Positions 23,190 to 36,106 of a DNA stretch of 64,000 nt are shown here, one piece after another. The DNA comes from Magicicada septendecula (taxonomy: Eukaryota > Arthropoda > Insecta > Hemiptera > Cicadidae): assembly GCA_034769895.1 (NCBI GenBank), contig CM068367.1:320217662-320281661 (forward strand), given 5' to 3'. Under the pieces are notes generated by a model. The model was given only the letters and a program-made list of their open reading frames with translations, searched no databases and had not been told where the DNA came from. Made by a program: the position numbers and the translations under genes. Position 1 is the stretch's first letter; each line of letters starts with the position of its first letter.

Positions 23190-25131
23190 AGAGGCACAGC
23201 CTTTTGAGTCGTATGCCATTATGTCATATGTGACGAGTAAGATAACCACGGAACACAAATATACTATCGACATGTTACTTCATTTCTGCTCAAAGTGTCA
23301 ACTGCTAATGGGTGACGTCAATTCAATGGGGGTGCCCTTGCTGTTTCTTCCAGATCACGACGTAGTGCTCCGCTAAGCAGGCGGGAGCGTTACATTGTTA
23401 AGCGTCGAATTGTGCAACGGGGAGATCTTGACGGGTCATTTCCCCGCCTATCTGCGCCAAAGGAGGATACTGTAGTCAACTGATCCCTCACTGCACCGTT
23501 GCACGTTCGTGTACTTCAAAGAGAATAATATTCTTATTTGAGTTTTTTTTTCTATTTCTCTATCTTCTTTTTATTGTGTAAAACTGAGAGTCGTGAAGAA
23601 GGAAGAAAAATAATTTTTACAGAATCTTATTTTTTAGATGGAGTAGCCTATACCATAGCTATAAGATTGATTTCTTTTTTCCTTGTTATTCTTATTTATC
23701 ATCAAAAGTGTATTTGTATTTTGTTTGCATTCCATTTAATTCCTAAGGCTCTAGAACCCATATCGAGGCTTCTCAAGTGACCTCTTCCAGGCGTCTTGGT
23801 TCAATTCCTATCTCTTCCTCACCTCTAACACGTAACGTTCTCCTAGAATCATTTGTTACGCTGTCTGTCCTTGTCCTTATTACGCTTTTTTTGTTCTTTT
23901 AAGTCTTCAGTGTAAGAACAAATTCAATCCCCGAAACACTAACCACGCTGCTTCTGCTGGCTGTAGGTAACGGTTTATCTCATGTTATTTCAGTGTCATG
24001 AGAGAGACACGTTTCCTATAGCCCGTGGTTGCAAAACATCGATTACCGCAGTGGGTTGTTTATATCGTACATTTACAATAAATAGGACTGTATTTATGAT
24101 ACGTTTGGCACGACTGTACTTCTGGTGTCGTTGCTGTCTGTAGGTAACTGCCGTCGCTCGTGTTTTAAATGTCATTGGCGAGGCATGTTACCTGCAGACC
24201 GCAGTGACAAAGCCATCATCGACGCGTCACTTTGTGACTGATTCCACTGACAAAAATGGCCTATGTCGTATATGTACTTTAAAGTAGATTGTTATATGGA
24301 TAAGAGACACTCTGTATACTAAGTAAGACCCATTAGTTCCCATCAGAAGCTTCAAGGGAATTAAAACCAAAGTTAAAATCGTCAGTGTGTTGGTACCGAT
24401 AACGGAGCTATATTGACTGTGGTTTGTGGCCAGCGTAGCAAAGTTGAACACATACTGACTGGAGTCTACGTATGATTAACACTGCGCCTTCACATACTGT
24501 TAATTGTTCACATATCCAAGCGACGTTTGGGGGTCAGGCCTGTATTATGAAAAGAAAACTGAACATTTGCCCAGGAGCGCATGACAATGGGGGCGCCAAA
24601 GGATGGGTGGATTTTTTGGCGGAACGCCCTAACAAGCTTTAAGTTACGTTAATGAGACTTAGTTACTGCTGATTATTGAATGAATTCTTCTCAAGTAAAA
24701 AAGTTTTCACATTCATTAAAAATATTTTTGTGAAAATTATTAGACCTATGTATGAGAATATGCTGTAAAGAAGAATGTGGTATACGTCAGCTGTGAAAAA
24801 AAAGAATAAAAAAGTGTTGGATTGAACAGAAGTCTAACTGTCCAATGTTTTAATATAAAGAAGCAGACACGATAATTCTTTTTTTTTAGAATTTGATAGA
24901 CGAGTTTTCCTTGTCCTAAGTTAAGAAAAAGTCAGTGTTTTAAAGGTAGTATTTCGTAACTCAACGTCCATTGATACAAATGTTTTAAGATTGTGTCTAG
25001 TTAAAGATCCGACCTTATAACGCCTTCTGCCATTAGAAATTATCAAACAATTCAGTTGTTAAGCGGTTTAATATATTTCCATCGTGTATAACACACGTAC
25101 ATATATCGGGACGATTTCGTGTTTTGTACCC

Positions 25132-25144
25132 GGGGGGGGGGGGG
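25132..25144. repeat. conserved homopolymeric G run
   Basis: A run of 13 G preceded by CCC. The same site in later units has CCCC followed by a G run (about 32,534-32,546) and CCC plus a G run (about 43,210-43,222), always followed by GTCAAAGGCTGG or AGTCAAAGGCTGG. A homopolymer kept at the same position in three units is unusual, because such runs normally mutate fast. Assembly and sequencing errors are also likely here. Confidence 0.85.
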
Positions 25145-25408
25145 TCAAAGGCTGGTAAAGGGTACCGAACAGTGTTGTTTCTTTGCCGCCAAGAACAACC
25201 AACTTAAGTTCGGTCAACGCCCACTGGTACTGACGAGTGAGTCAGAGCTCGAGCAGTCGAGTCAGCTCTGCCAGCAAATCCTACTTCCAACGTCCAAGCT
25301 CGTGACTCCCGGGCAATGCTCTCTGTATTTATGTTACAGAGAGTAGCTGATGGAAGAGGGTGCAGTGCGTTTTTCCTGCCTCTTCAGTGTGGAACAATCT
25401 GGTTAATG

Positions 25409-25870
25409 AAGTGGTTCCCAAACTTTGCAGTCCGCGGACCCCCCTCAAAAATTAAAAATTCCACGGACTCCGTCTGAGTTATGAAATAAAACGAACAGTA
25501 AATATGATACACTTTTATATTTTAATTAAAATGTATTAAAATCAAAATTCTCTTAACTTGCATAATTATAATATTAATGCTATCAAACATAGTTTAATGT
25601 GAACAATGAAGCTGCTTTTGAACAATTAGCTCTGCAATATTAGGTTTAATGTCTGATAATTTCAATATTAAGTCACTCTCGACATCAAGTTTATTTCTTA
25701 ACTTCGCTAACCTCGGCTCTATCTTTCCAGCCCCACACGTGTCGAAATCCAGCTGGTTAGGCGTAAAACCAGCTACACGGAAAAACGTTTTGCGTAGATA
25801 CAGTGCTTATAAGTGGACTAAAACAGCGCGAGTTCTGCGTTGATGCGACGCTCTAGTCAGTTCGGCTAAA
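25409..25870 (+). mobile_element. possible hAT-family DNA transposon fragment
   Basis: The left edge reads AGTGGTTCCCAAACTTTGCA followed by GTCCGCGGACCCCC. Many hAT elements of the Charlie type begin CAGTGGTTCTCAAACT and then have a CGGACCCC motif, which this resembles. I could not find the matching inverted end (AGTTTGGGAACCACT) within the insert. The 64-codon frame at 25,649-25,843 has no recognisable transposase motif. The call is a truncated or non-autonomous remnant, inferred from one terminus only. Confidence 0.4.
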
Positions 25871-26102
25871 AAAAATCTATTAGTTTGAAATTACTTTACA
25901 ATTACAATTAGTTTGCACCAAAAAAGATACTGGAATCTTTTTTTCTCCAAAAATACTATATTCTATTTTTTCTTAAAAGTGGGACAAAATAAGTATTAGA
26001 CACTATAATGTTGTGCGTCTAATAGTTTGTAACTCTTTAATGTAAGTTGCTAAATCTATACTGCTATCTGGTAGGCTACATAATTCTCTAATTAATGTGA
26101 GG

Positions 26103-26155
26103 AGGATAGTGTTAATAGAGATGGTGAGAGTTTTAGAGTGCCATTGTGGAAAGAG

Positions 26156-26221
<66 letters not shown>

Positions 26222-26392
26222 GAGAGAGTAAAAGAGAGAGTGGGTGTGAGGGACAGAGAGTGAGAGAGCAAGTGCAAGTGAGAGAGGGAGAGAGAATGAG
26301 AGGTAGAGGGAGAATGGGTGAGAGAGAGGGTGTGATTGTGGACATATACATAAATTTACAATATTCAACCGTACTCTGGTCTACAATTTACA
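26103..26392. repeat. GA-microsatellite repeat family, copy 2
   Basis: A (GA)n run (about 26,159-26,218) is followed by the GA-rich degenerate tract and the unique-type 3' flank GTGGACATATACATAAATTT and GTACTCTGGTCTACAATTTA shared with 18,350-18,537. The microsatellite makes long low-complexity open frames on both strands (for example 26,146-26,460), which are not genes. Confidence 0.85.
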
Positions 26393-26860
26393 ACAATATG
26401 ATTATAAATATTATCCAATTTCACTTGATAGATAGGTTTACCATAAACTCGTGTTTGTAACATTATGCCAGTTACCTAATGTAAGTTCGTAAAGTTCTAC
26501 AGTTATTATGTAATTTAGAATTTTCTAAATTAATGATTATTTTTAATACCAGTAGTGAGTGGAACATGTTAAAAATAACTTTTAATAATTACATTATTGA
26601 ACATCCCTTAATCTGTATTTAGCTATATTTTACTGTGCTAGGCCTATATGTTGACTGGTATATGTAGCCTATAAACGTTTTCTGTACCAGTTGTAATACC
26701 TAATTCTTGATTATTGCTTTTATAATTAATTAAAAAATACCATTACATTATGAGTAATTTCAGTTGTAATAGTGTATAAATTAAGTTCTGTGATATTATA
26801 ATTTTCTCGTTGTCTTAAAGAAAACATTTGAAGATGTAAACAAACTATCTCAACTCCTTC

Positions 26861-26871
26861 ACACACACACA

Positions 26872-26922
<51 letters not shown>

Positions 26923-26981
26923 TCACTCACTCACTCACTCACTCACTCACTCACTCACTCACTCACTCACTCACTCACTCA
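26861..26981. repeat. compound (CA)n-(CACT)n microsatellite
   Basis: CA repeats with a short CGCG interruption (about 26,861-26,916) run directly into about 16 copies of CACT up to 26,981. The two pure blocks abut without a spacer. Confidence 0.95.
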
Positions 26982-27049
26982 CATACACAAACATCTTCAC
27001 TCAAATAATTGTTCTGTTGTGTTTGACATTTCTTTTGTATTCATACACA

Positions 27050-27092
27050 GGCCCTGATGGGAACAATAAACACTGTCGAAACGTCGACACAA
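27050..27092 (+). ncRNA. degenerate hammerhead-like motif at the edge of the insertion
   Basis: CCTGATGGGAACA, then a loop, TGTCGAAACGTCGAC. The GAAA-ACGT-C block is intact. The first core half reads CTGATGG instead of CTGATGA, and stem II (GAACA with TGTC) needs a bulge. Its context near the right boundary of the composite insert suggests a decayed Penelope-like terminus. Probably not active. Confidence 0.3.
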
Positions 27093-27956
27093 ATAAGTTA
27101 AAATTCGTGTTATATTTTTGACCGATCCTCACAAACCCTTCACCGAAAAATTCAATGATTGACGGTCACTACGAATTTAAGGATTTATGATTTTATGTTT
27201 CACAGTCCCAAAAGAACTGTTGCCGCTCTTCAGATCCTGTCTACAGGGTATCAGTTCGCTTTTCCAGTTTTATTCACGTTATACAGATTCTTGTATTTAT
27301 TGATTTGTATACAATTTCAAAACACCACAGCCTGTGTGCGGACTGGTTATCCAGCAGTAAGCACAATGTTTTATATTTACCGGAGGAATTACGCTTATTT
27401 ATTTAAAAGTGATCGTCTTCTCAGTCGATGCTCCTTCGCATTTACAGTGATAATTCACTTCTTATTTTTTCTATACAATTATGATGTGTATTATTTTCAA
27501 TGATCTTTCAAACAATGATCAACGAAGGGGTTCTGAGAGTTATCCCCCCCCCTAGATAGATAAAGAAAAAACCCCATATGTTAACATAAAACCGATGTCG
27601 GCATACAGGTTACCATTACAAGCACACCATTAGCGCCATCCCCGTAGGCCTATTTGTGCATCCCGTAGAACGATTTTGAAATGTGTGTTTTTGAGGACCT
27701 GTAGTGCCCATTTTATAGAACCTTTTATTCATTTCTGTGCCAAACAAGTAAAACGATTTAATTCCATTCGCTGTAAATATTTAGGCTACAGACACTTATT
27801 TTCTAAGGCCAAATTAAAAAAAAATTTACCTTCAACTCTTACAGATACTGCTACTGTATAACTCTTATCTCACAGCTGATCTACTTTTCTTCTGAACAGA
27901 CTAGGCATACGTTGTATTCCCGTACCATGAACGAAATGCAGTTGTGAAACAGTTCT

Positions 27957-28163
27957 ATGTATGACGCAGTATTTCGTTTATGGATAAGGAAAGTTACTTC
28001 GCGAGCAACAGCGACCATGGATAATACCATACTGTATCAGTTTGGTGCCTTCGCTTTACGTGCTTTCTTTGTATCCTTAAAGCTAAGATTCCAGAGCGAT
28101 ATTGTGGAAGTGATGTCGTCGGGACAGACTCTGGACCATTTATCGCTAGCAGCGTCTGCATAA
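27957..28163 (+). other. small open frame in module B, repeated across units
   Basis: This 68-codon frame contains VFRLWIRKVTSRAT and FFVSLKLRFQSDIVEVMSSG. Close versions are at 44,478-44,684 (68 codons) and, in the related module B', at 29,620-29,805 and 57,123-57,308. The copy at 33,352-33,546 is frameshifted, and the B' copies at 34.7 and 46.1 kb have lost it through a codon-disrupting deletion. I recognise no family. Conservation looks like that of the surrounding noncoding modules, so I do not call a protein gene, but the recurrence deserves a substitution test. Confidence 0.25.
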
Positions 28164-30221
28164 GACAGGAGTACCAGTACCAGTTTTCTGATATCGTGTA
28201 GTCCTATTTTATTTATGATGTCATCTTTATTGTTTCATGACTTTGTTAAAGTTTAGATATTTTTAAATTTAACCCATATTTTTTCACATTTATCGTCTTG
28301 ACTACAAGTAGTTATATTCACGAAATCTAAAGTTTCCCTCACAGTTTCTTCTAGAACCTTTAATCAGAATAAGTCGTGGCTGCGCCTCTTCGTTACACAC
28401 AATGAATTAAGACAAGTATGCAATATCCAGTTACTGTAGACTTATTTTTCTATTTTGCGAGCATTTGACAAGCACTGAACTATATTCTATGTAAATGATG
28501 CTTGTATTTCTACATTTGAATGGTTTAAACCTGTAATATACTATACGCCTATCGTTCACATAGAACAATGCACTTGTACAATAGCACTTGGTGTCAGAGA
28601 TCACAATAGATAGGCCTATTTCTTGTAAACCACCTTAATCTTGTGCAAATTTATATTCTGCACGTATGTTAAGTCTTCACTACGTAAGTTTTCGTACTAA
28701 ATCTTCTGTATCTGCACAAGGAATTGAATACATCTAATTCAGTGTGTTAATGTACTCTTTATGGTGGTGCTTAGCACTGTCAGTTAATAAATCGACTTTT
28801 ATGTTTTCTGTCTAATTGCATGAAGTGTAGCCCAAGTCATACGTCGTGGTCGTGTACAGAACGTAAGCCTACAATGTGCAGCAGCTATAGGCCTATGGGA
28901 ACAACAGCCTATTACGTTCGGTGAACACGAATTTAGAGATTTTGCACGAACACTAATGCAACACGCCGTGAGTGTCTAAAACTTACACATTTCTTACAAT
29001 ATTCCTCGACTTTCTTTAAATTTTTGTTTAGTAATTCCCGTCAGGAAGCATAATGTTGACTAAATGTGACAAATTTGTTTAGGAAAAAGTATGTTTTTAA
29101 CGTACATTACTGTACATTATGTAGTACGCGTACACGTAACTATGGTTTGAGCTCTGGTTGATTGTCTAAACGCCTACCGCACATAGACCATTGACCGCCA
29201 CAGGCTAATAGGCCTATTTGATGCCATGAAAAGGCATTTGGTGCATCTAGTTTAGTAAGAGTTTAGTCTTGTAAAAGCAATAAAATAAATACTTAAAAAT
29301 TGCTCTTTATAAAGTTCTCGTATATACTGTATCATTATACGCTTTGTGTATACATAGCCTATATGTGCTGCAATAGTATGGCTCTTGTAACTTTAATGCT
29401 ATTAGTATACACTCTTATATCTAAAATCTTTTACTCTTATTTATGTCTGTAATATGACTGGTCGCACAGCTGATCAATTTTTTGTGTGGACAGAAACGGC
29501 ATAAGTTTTAATTCCGTACCCAGAACGAAATGCCGTTGTGAAACAGTTCTATAAACAAATGTATCACAGTTGTATTTCGTTTATGGATAAGGAAAGTTTC
29601 TTCGTGAGCAGCAACTACCATGGATAATACTACACTGTATCACTTTGGTGACTTAGCTTTAAGTGTTTTCTTTGTATCCTTAAAGCTGAGATTCCAGAGG
29701 GATATTGTGGAAGTGATGTCATCGGGACAGTCTCTGAACCAACAGCAACAGCTCCATGGAATAGTTTGTTCTTTGGTAAGGGCGATTTTGCGCGGTCTTG
29801 GGTGAAACTTGGGTAACTTACCGAGCTACAATCGTGTTAAATCAGGGACAGCGGCTTCAGACATGACGACGTGATCTGGAGGTGGACAACTCTATTCAGG
29901 TATAGTTTTCAGAAAGTAATAATGTGTGCAAACTAGTAAAAATAAATCTAAAATATATAACGTAGGCCTACATAGAATTAAGTTAAGTATTTTGTGTGCA
30001 AAGAGCACGGATTACTTTCGCATTACAGGCATGACAATATCCCTATGTGAGCATATCTATTCCAGCTAGGTACATAAGTAAGTCCTGTAATGTATTTTCA
30101 TATAGCAAAGCCCCCATAGAAATTTGGCAGTCTAGAATACATTACTGTTGCTCACCCTGGCCCCAGTTTGAAGTCTTGTCGTCACCTTAGAGCATTTCCA
30201 TCACTGTGACTTTGTTACTTT

Positions 30222-30416
30222 TCATAGATGCAGATCCTCTAATATTACATCCGCAGTTGCACAGGGAATATGGTATTCTGTAACCAGAAGATCTGAAACT
30301 GTTGTCAGCTTTGACCTTTCACTCCTTAGTGACTTCTTCGGTATCATACCAAAGGATTCTGTGAGATAGTCAACACAATATACTCTGGAGGACAGTACCA
30401 CATTCATTGAATGCAA
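30222..30416 (-). other. small minus-strand open frame repeated in two units
   Basis: The 64-codon frame includes VYCVDYLTESFGMIPKKS and EYHIPCATADVILEDLHL-stop. The counterpart at 47,119-47,313 has the same length with about five changed residues. The copy near 35,670-35,860 carries a 4-bp insertion that breaks the frame but keeps the second half, and the copy near 60,390-60,600 is strongly diverged. Upstream on the minus strand the frame stays open through a CAGGTGAGAC sequence that looks like a splice donor. It may be a relic exon captured in the repeat unit. No family recognised. Confidence 0.25.
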
Positions 30417-30615
30417 GTTTGATCGAATGATTGTCTCACCTGACAGATAAGGAATTACTGATATCTAAATAACTATCCTAATAACTATATACCCTAAATA
30501 TCCTAAATAACTGATATTCTAATTTAGATCTTCACTGTTCAACATAAGCTATATTGCTAACCACGGATCAAAGATATTTACGATATCGACTAAGGTCATA
30601 ATAGTGTTATTCAAG

Positions 30616-30660
30616 AGCAGACGTTTCGGTAGTGCCATCGACTGCCATCATCAGTGAAAA
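30616..30660 (-). ncRNA. hammerhead-ribozyme-like motif at unit 1/2 junction
   Basis: On the minus strand: CTGATGA core, stem II GGCAGT with ACTACC (one mismatch), GAAA, palindrome ACGT, then C. Sequence downstream (AATAACACTATTATGACC) is shared with the copies at 36.06 and 47.5 kb. The mismatch in stem II suggests it is weaker than the 47.5-kb copy. Confidence 0.45.
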
Positions 30661-33600
30661 TCGAGTGCGCTAACATGAGGTGGTATACGTTAGTGACCAC
30701 AGTACTGTGGATAAGGCTGAAGCAAGAAGTAGAAAGAACTAGTTTCTATGCAAATAGGCTATTTCATTTCGAAAATGATTTTAAATGTAAATCTTAGAAC
30801 ATGGACGCCATGTATGGTTCTGCATACCGATATTTTTTTTAATTACGACGTAGTGCTCCGCCGAGCAGACGGAAGCGTTACATTGCTGAGCATCGAATTG
30901 TGCAACGGGGAGATCTTAACGAGTCATTTCCCCGTCTATCTGCGCCAAAGGAGGATACTGCAGTCAACTGGTCCCGCATTGCACCGGTGCAGTTCGTGTA
31001 CTTCAAACAAAATGATATTCTTATGTGAGTTTTTTCTATGACTCTCTCTTCTTGTTATTGTTTATATCTGTTTAAAACGAGATGCCTGAAGAAGAAACAA
31101 AAATAATTTTTACAAAAATGTGATTTTTTAGACGGAATATACGATAGGCGTAAGATTGATTTCTTTCTTATTTCTTGTTATACCTATTTATCATCAAACG
31201 TGTCTAATATTTTGTTTGCATCCCATTTAATTCAATTCCTAAGGCTCTAGAACCTCTTCTAAGCGTGTTGGTTCAGTTCCTATCTCTTCATCACCTCTAA
31301 CACGTAACGTTCTCTTAGAATCATTTGTTACGCTGTCTAGCCTTGTCCTTATTACGCTTTTGTTGTTCTTGGAAGTCTTTAGTATAAAAAAATTAAATCC
31401 CCGAAACACGAACCACGCTCCATCTGCTGGCCATAGGTAACGGTTTATCACATGTTATTTCGGTGTCGTAAGAGAGACATGTTACCTATAGCCCGTGGTT
31501 GCAAAACATCGATTACCGCACTGGGTGGTTATATTGTACATTTACAATAAATAAGACTGTATTTACGATACGTTTGGCACTACTGTACTTCTGGTGTCGT
31601 TGCCTGTAGGTAACTGCCGTCGCTCGTGTTTTAAATGTCATTGGCGAGGCATGTTACCTGCAGTCCACAGTGACAGAGCCATAATCAACGCATCACTTTG
31701 TGACTGATCGCACTGAGAAAAATGGCCTATCTCGTATGTATACTTTACAGTAGATTGTTATATGGATAAGAGACACTCTGTATACCAAGTAAAACCCATT
31801 AGTTCCCATCAGAAGCTTCAAGGGAATTAAATTAAAACCAAAGTTAAAATCGTCAGTGTGTTGGTACCGATAACGTAGCTATATTGATTGTGGTTTGTGG
31901 CCAGCGTAGCAAAGTTGTACCGCGTACTGACTGGAGTCTACGGACGGGTAACACTGAGCCAGCAAAACAGGTTTCTACGTTAATTGTTCACGTATGCAAG
32001 CGATGTTTGGTGGTGAACGTCTCTGGTTAGGTCTGTATTTATAAACAGAAAACTTGAACATTTCCCCAGGAGCGCTTGACATTGGGGGCTCCATAGGATG
32101 GGTGGAATTATTGGCGGTACGCCCTAACAAGCTTTAAGTTACGTTAATGAGACTCCAGTTACTGCTGATTAGTGAACAGAATGTTGGTTATTACAAATTA
32201 ATATTAACTCTTATCAAGTAAAAAGGTTTTCACATTCATTAAAAATATTTTTGTAAAACTATTAGGCCAATGTATGAGAATATGCCATAAAGAATATTGT
32301 CAGTATCAGCAGCTACGAAAAAAAAAGAAAAAAAAGTGTTCGACTGAACAGAAGTCTAACAGCCCAAAGAAGTCTTAAAGAAGCAGACACGACAACAAAA
32401 ATGTTTTTTTTTTTTTAGAATTTAATAGACGAGTTTTGCTCGTTCCAAGTTAAGAAAGAAGCCAAGTGGTTTAATACATTTTCCATCGTGAATCACACAC
32501 GTACATATATCGGGACGATTTCGTATATTGTCCCCGGGGGGGGGGGAGTCAAAGGCTGGTAAAGGGTACCGAACAGTGTTGTTTATTTGCCGCCAAGAAC
32601 AACCAAACTTAAGTTCGGTCAACGCCCACTGATACTGACGAATGAGTCAGAGCTCGAGCAATCGAGTCAGCTCTGCCAGCAAATCCTACTTCCAACGTCC
32701 AAGCTCATGACTCCCGGGCAATGCTCTCTGTAGGCTATGTAAGTTACAGAGAGTAGCTGATGGAAGCGGGTGCAGTGGGTGTTTTTTGCCTCTTCAGTGT
32801 GGAACAATCTGGTTAATGGTATTATTAATGGCATGTGTCCTAAAAAGATACATTGTGATAAAAGGCCTACCCATTTTGTGCATAGCCTATTTGTTCTCAA
32901 ATAAAAGGTTACATATGCTATCTGTAAAATGCGTTTATTAGTTTACGAATGCAATTTTTAGAACTGCTTAATGATTTCTACTGTGAAAAGATTTAGATTT
33001 TCAGTGAAGTGATTCGTATGCTAAATTCAATAAAATTAGAGCCATCCGCGTAGGCCTATTTGTGCATCCCGTAGAGCGATTTTGAAATGTGTGTTTGTTT
33101 TAGAGAATCTGTGAAGCCCATTTTATGGAAATTTTATTCATTTCTGTGGCAAAACAAATAAAACGATTTAATTCCATTCGCCGGAAATATTTAGGCTACA
33201 GACACGTATTTACTAAGGCCAAATTGAAAAAAATTTACCTTCAGCTCTTACATATACTGCTATATATGACTCTCATCTCACAGCTGATCTACTTTTCTTC
33301 TGAACAGAAGGGGCGTACGTTGGATTCCCGTACTATGAACGAAATGCCGTTGTGAAACAGTTCTATAAACAAATGCATCACGGTGTATTTCGTTTATGGA
33401 TAAGGAATGTTACTTCGCGAGCAACAACGACCATGGATATCAACAACGACCGTACTGTATCACTTTGGTGCCTTAGTTTTATGTTTTTTCTGTGTATCCT
33501 AAAAGCTAAGATTCCAGGGCGATATTGTGGAAATATGTCGTCGTGACAGTCTCTGGACCATTTAGCGCTAGCTGCGTCTGCATAGGCGAGGAGTAAATTT

Positions 33601-34517
33601 GTAGAAATTTTCTGATATCGTGTAGTCCTATATTATATATATATATATATATGCGGCTGTATGATGTCATTTTTATTGTTTGACGACTTTCTTAAAGTTT
33701 AGATATTTTTAAATGTAACCCATATTTTTTCACATTTAGAACCGTTCCTCAGAATGTTAAGTCATCACTACGTAAAATTTTGTACGAAATCTATATCTGC
33801 CAAGGAATTGAATACATCTAATTCAATGTGTTAATGTATTCCTTATGATTGTGCTTAGCACTGTCAGTTAATAAATAGAAATTCATGTTTTCTGTCTAAT
33901 TTCATGCAGTATAGCCTACTCTAAGTCATATGTCGTGGTTGTCTACAGAACGTAACCCTACAATGTGCAGCAGCTATAGGCCTATGGGAACAACAGCATA
34001 TTACGTTCGGTGAACACGAATTTACAGATTTTCCACGAACACTAATGCAACACGCCGTGAGTGTCTAAAACTTACACATTTCGTACAATATTCCTTATCT
34101 TTCTTTAAAAATTTTTCAGAAACAACAGTCAGGAAGCATAATGTTGACTAAATGTGACAAATTTGTTTAGGAAAAAGTATGTTTTTTAACGTACATTATG
34201 TTGCACGCGTACACATAACTACGGTTTGAGCTCTGGTTGATTGTCAAAACGCCTAACGTTCATTATAGTAGACCACTAGGCCTATTTGATGCCATGAAAA
34301 TGCATTTGGTGCATCTAGTTTAGTAAGAGTTTAGTCTTGTAAAAGCAATAAAATAAATACTTAAAAATTTCTCTTTATAATGTTCTCGTATATACTGTAT
34401 CATTATACGCTTTGTGTATACATATCCTATATGTGCTGCAGTAGTATGGCTATTGTAATTTTAATGGTATAAGTATACACTCTTATATCTAAACTGTTAT
34501 ACTCTTACTTATGTCTG

Positions 34518-35221
34518 TAATATGACTTGTCGCACAGCTGATCTACTTTTCTTGTGGACAGAAGCGGCATAAGTTGTAATTCCGTACCAAGAACGAAATG
34601 CCGTTGTGAAACAGTTCTATAAACAAATGTATCACAGTTGTATTTCGTTTGTGGATAAGGAAAGTTTCTTCGTGAGCAGCAGCTACGATACTGCACTGTA
34701 CTGCACTGTATCACTTTGGTGACTTAGCTTTAAGTGTTTTCTTTGTATCCTTAAAGCTGAGATTCCAGAGGGATACTGTGGAAGTGATGTCGGGACAGTC
34801 TCTTTCTGGACCAACAGCAGCAGCTCCATGTAATAGTTTGTTCTTTGGTAAGGGCGATTTTGCGCGGTCTTGGGTAACTCACCGGACAACAATCGTGTTA
34901 CACCAGAGAACAGAGGCTTCAGACATGACGACGTGATCAAGAGGTGAACAACACTACTCAGTTATAGTTTTCAGAAAGTAATAATGTGTGCAAACTGGAA
35001 AAATAAATCTAAAAAATATAACGTAGGCCTACATAGAATTAAGTATTTTGTGTTGAGCACGGTTTACTTTCGCATTACAGGCATGACAATAGCCCTTTGT
35101 GACCAAGTCTATTCGAGCTAGGTACATAAATAAGTCTTAGAAGATATTTTATTCTTACTTTATTGTTTTTGCTTGGAGCAATCTTGATTTTTGCAACCAA
35201 CGACTTGTGTGAATCTCTAAA

Positions 35222-35273
<52 letters not shown>

Positions 35274-35460
35274 TGAGAGAGAGAGATCACCCAACTTAAT
35301 GTACTATAATAATGGTATCATGTTGTGATTACATGCGTGATTTCAAAAAGCGTGGAGATTTTCAAAAAAAAACCACGAGTGGTCTTAGGCCTACTTGCTA
35401 TTATTGTAGACTAGGCCTATTTCTATTCATTAATTTCAAGTTTTCTGCAGCGCCACCACT
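34518..35460. repeat. near-identical tract, copy 1 (partner 45,958-46,916)
   Basis: By eye this 943-bp tract matches 45,958-46,916 base for base, except for the length of the TG/GA microsatellite (16 bp longer in the partner) and one substitution near the right edge (CTGCAG versus CTGCAC). Outside these limits the two units differ at roughly one base in ten. The offset is 11,440 bp. Frames at 34,683-34,940 and 46,123-46,380 encode identical 85-codon products only because the DNA is identical. They are not recognisable proteins. Confidence 0.9.
35225..35285. repeat. (TG)n-(GA)n compound microsatellite
   Basis: About 28 bp of TG is followed by a GA tract with a TGAG interruption. The same compound repeat, longer, is at 46,664-46,741, and a pure, hugely expanded TG tract sits at the equivalent position in the last unit (57,687-57,942). 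Confidence 0.95.
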
Positions 35461-36063
35461 TGATTTTGTTTTGTAGACAAGGTTTTGGATGCAAATAGTT
35501 TGCATCAAGCATAGAAATTTACAAATCACAAAGTATTTTCATATAGCAAAGCCCCCATAGAAATTTGGCAGTCTAGAATACATTACTGTTGCTCACCCTG
35601 GCCCCAGTTTGAAGTCTTGTCGTCACCTTAGAGCATTCCCATCACTGTGACTTTGTTACTTTTCAAAGATGCAGATCCTCTAATATTACATCCGCAGTTG
35701 CACAGGTAATATGGTATTCTGTAACCAAATGATCTGAAACTGTTGTCAGCTTTGACCTTTCACTCTTAATTGACTTCTTCAGTATCATACCAAAGGATTT
35801 TGTAAGTAAGATAATCAACACAATTTACTCTGAAGGACAGTACCACATTCATTTAATGCAAGTTTGATCGTATGATTGTCTCACCTGACAGATAAGTAAT
35901 TACTCACATCTAAATAACTTTCCAAATAAATAAACACCCTAAGTGTCTAAATATCCTAAATAAAGGATAATCTAATTTAGATCTTCCCTCTTCAACATAA
36001 GCTATATTGCTAACCACAAAGATATTTACTATATCGACTAAAGTCATAATAGTGATCTGCAAG

Positions 36064-36106
36064 ACCAGACGTTTCGGCAGTGCCATCGGCTGCCATCATC
36101 CGTAAA
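36064..36106 (-). ncRNA. hammerhead-ribozyme-like motif at unit 2/3 junction (mutated core)
   Basis: The minus strand reads CGGATGA in place of CTGATGA. Stem II is GGCAGC with ACTGCC (one weak pair), then GAAA, ACGT and C. The U-to-G change at the second core position should abolish activity. Flanks match the copies at 30.6 and 47.5 kb. Confidence 0.4.

Larger units (their letters stand above)
25409..27171. mobile_element. composite insertion that splits large unit 1
   Basis: Units 2 and 4 read continuously from GGTTAATG or GGTTAACG into ATTRTTAATG, but here GGTTAATG (25,401-25,408) is followed by foreign DNA. Unit sequence resumes near 27,172 (AAGGATTTATGATTTTATG, matching 43,630-43,680). 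The insert holds a hAT-like end, the GA-repeat family copy 2, a CA/CACT microsatellite and a degenerate hammerhead-like motif near its right edge, so it is nested. A clean target duplication was not found. Confidence 0.65.
23190..30840. repeat. large tandem unit 1
   Basis: First copy of a recurring module series. The order here is GTCATATGTGACGAGTAAG (23,225), GCGTCGAATTGTGCAACGG (23,401), TAGGTAACGG (23,966), GTAACTGCCGTCGCTCGTG (24,143), a G13 run (25,132), an insert (25,409-27,171), CCCATTTTATAGAA (27,708), module B (27,870-28,170), the GTGCAGCAGCTATAGGCCTA region (28,875), GCATTTGGTGCATCTAG (29,233), module B' (29,460-29,820), GCATGACAATA (30,029), GTTGCACAGGG (30,254) and a hammerhead-like motif (30,616-30,660). 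It then joins the next unit. Period to the next unit is about 7.5 kb, or about 5.7 kb without the insert. No long open frame is conserved. Confidence 0.8.

Noticed and set aside
23800-23830. GGTTCAATTCC in every large unit looked like a tRNA or SINE B box
   Set aside because: No A box or cloverleaf can be built around it, and it is one part of a much longer repeated module, so I do not call a tRNA gene.
26146-26460. 104-codon Arg/Glu-rich frame and Ser/Leu-rich frames on the opposite strand, also at 18,202-18,511 and 18,524-18,916
   Set aside because: They come from the GA/TC microsatellite. The frames on both strands are explained by the repeat alone.
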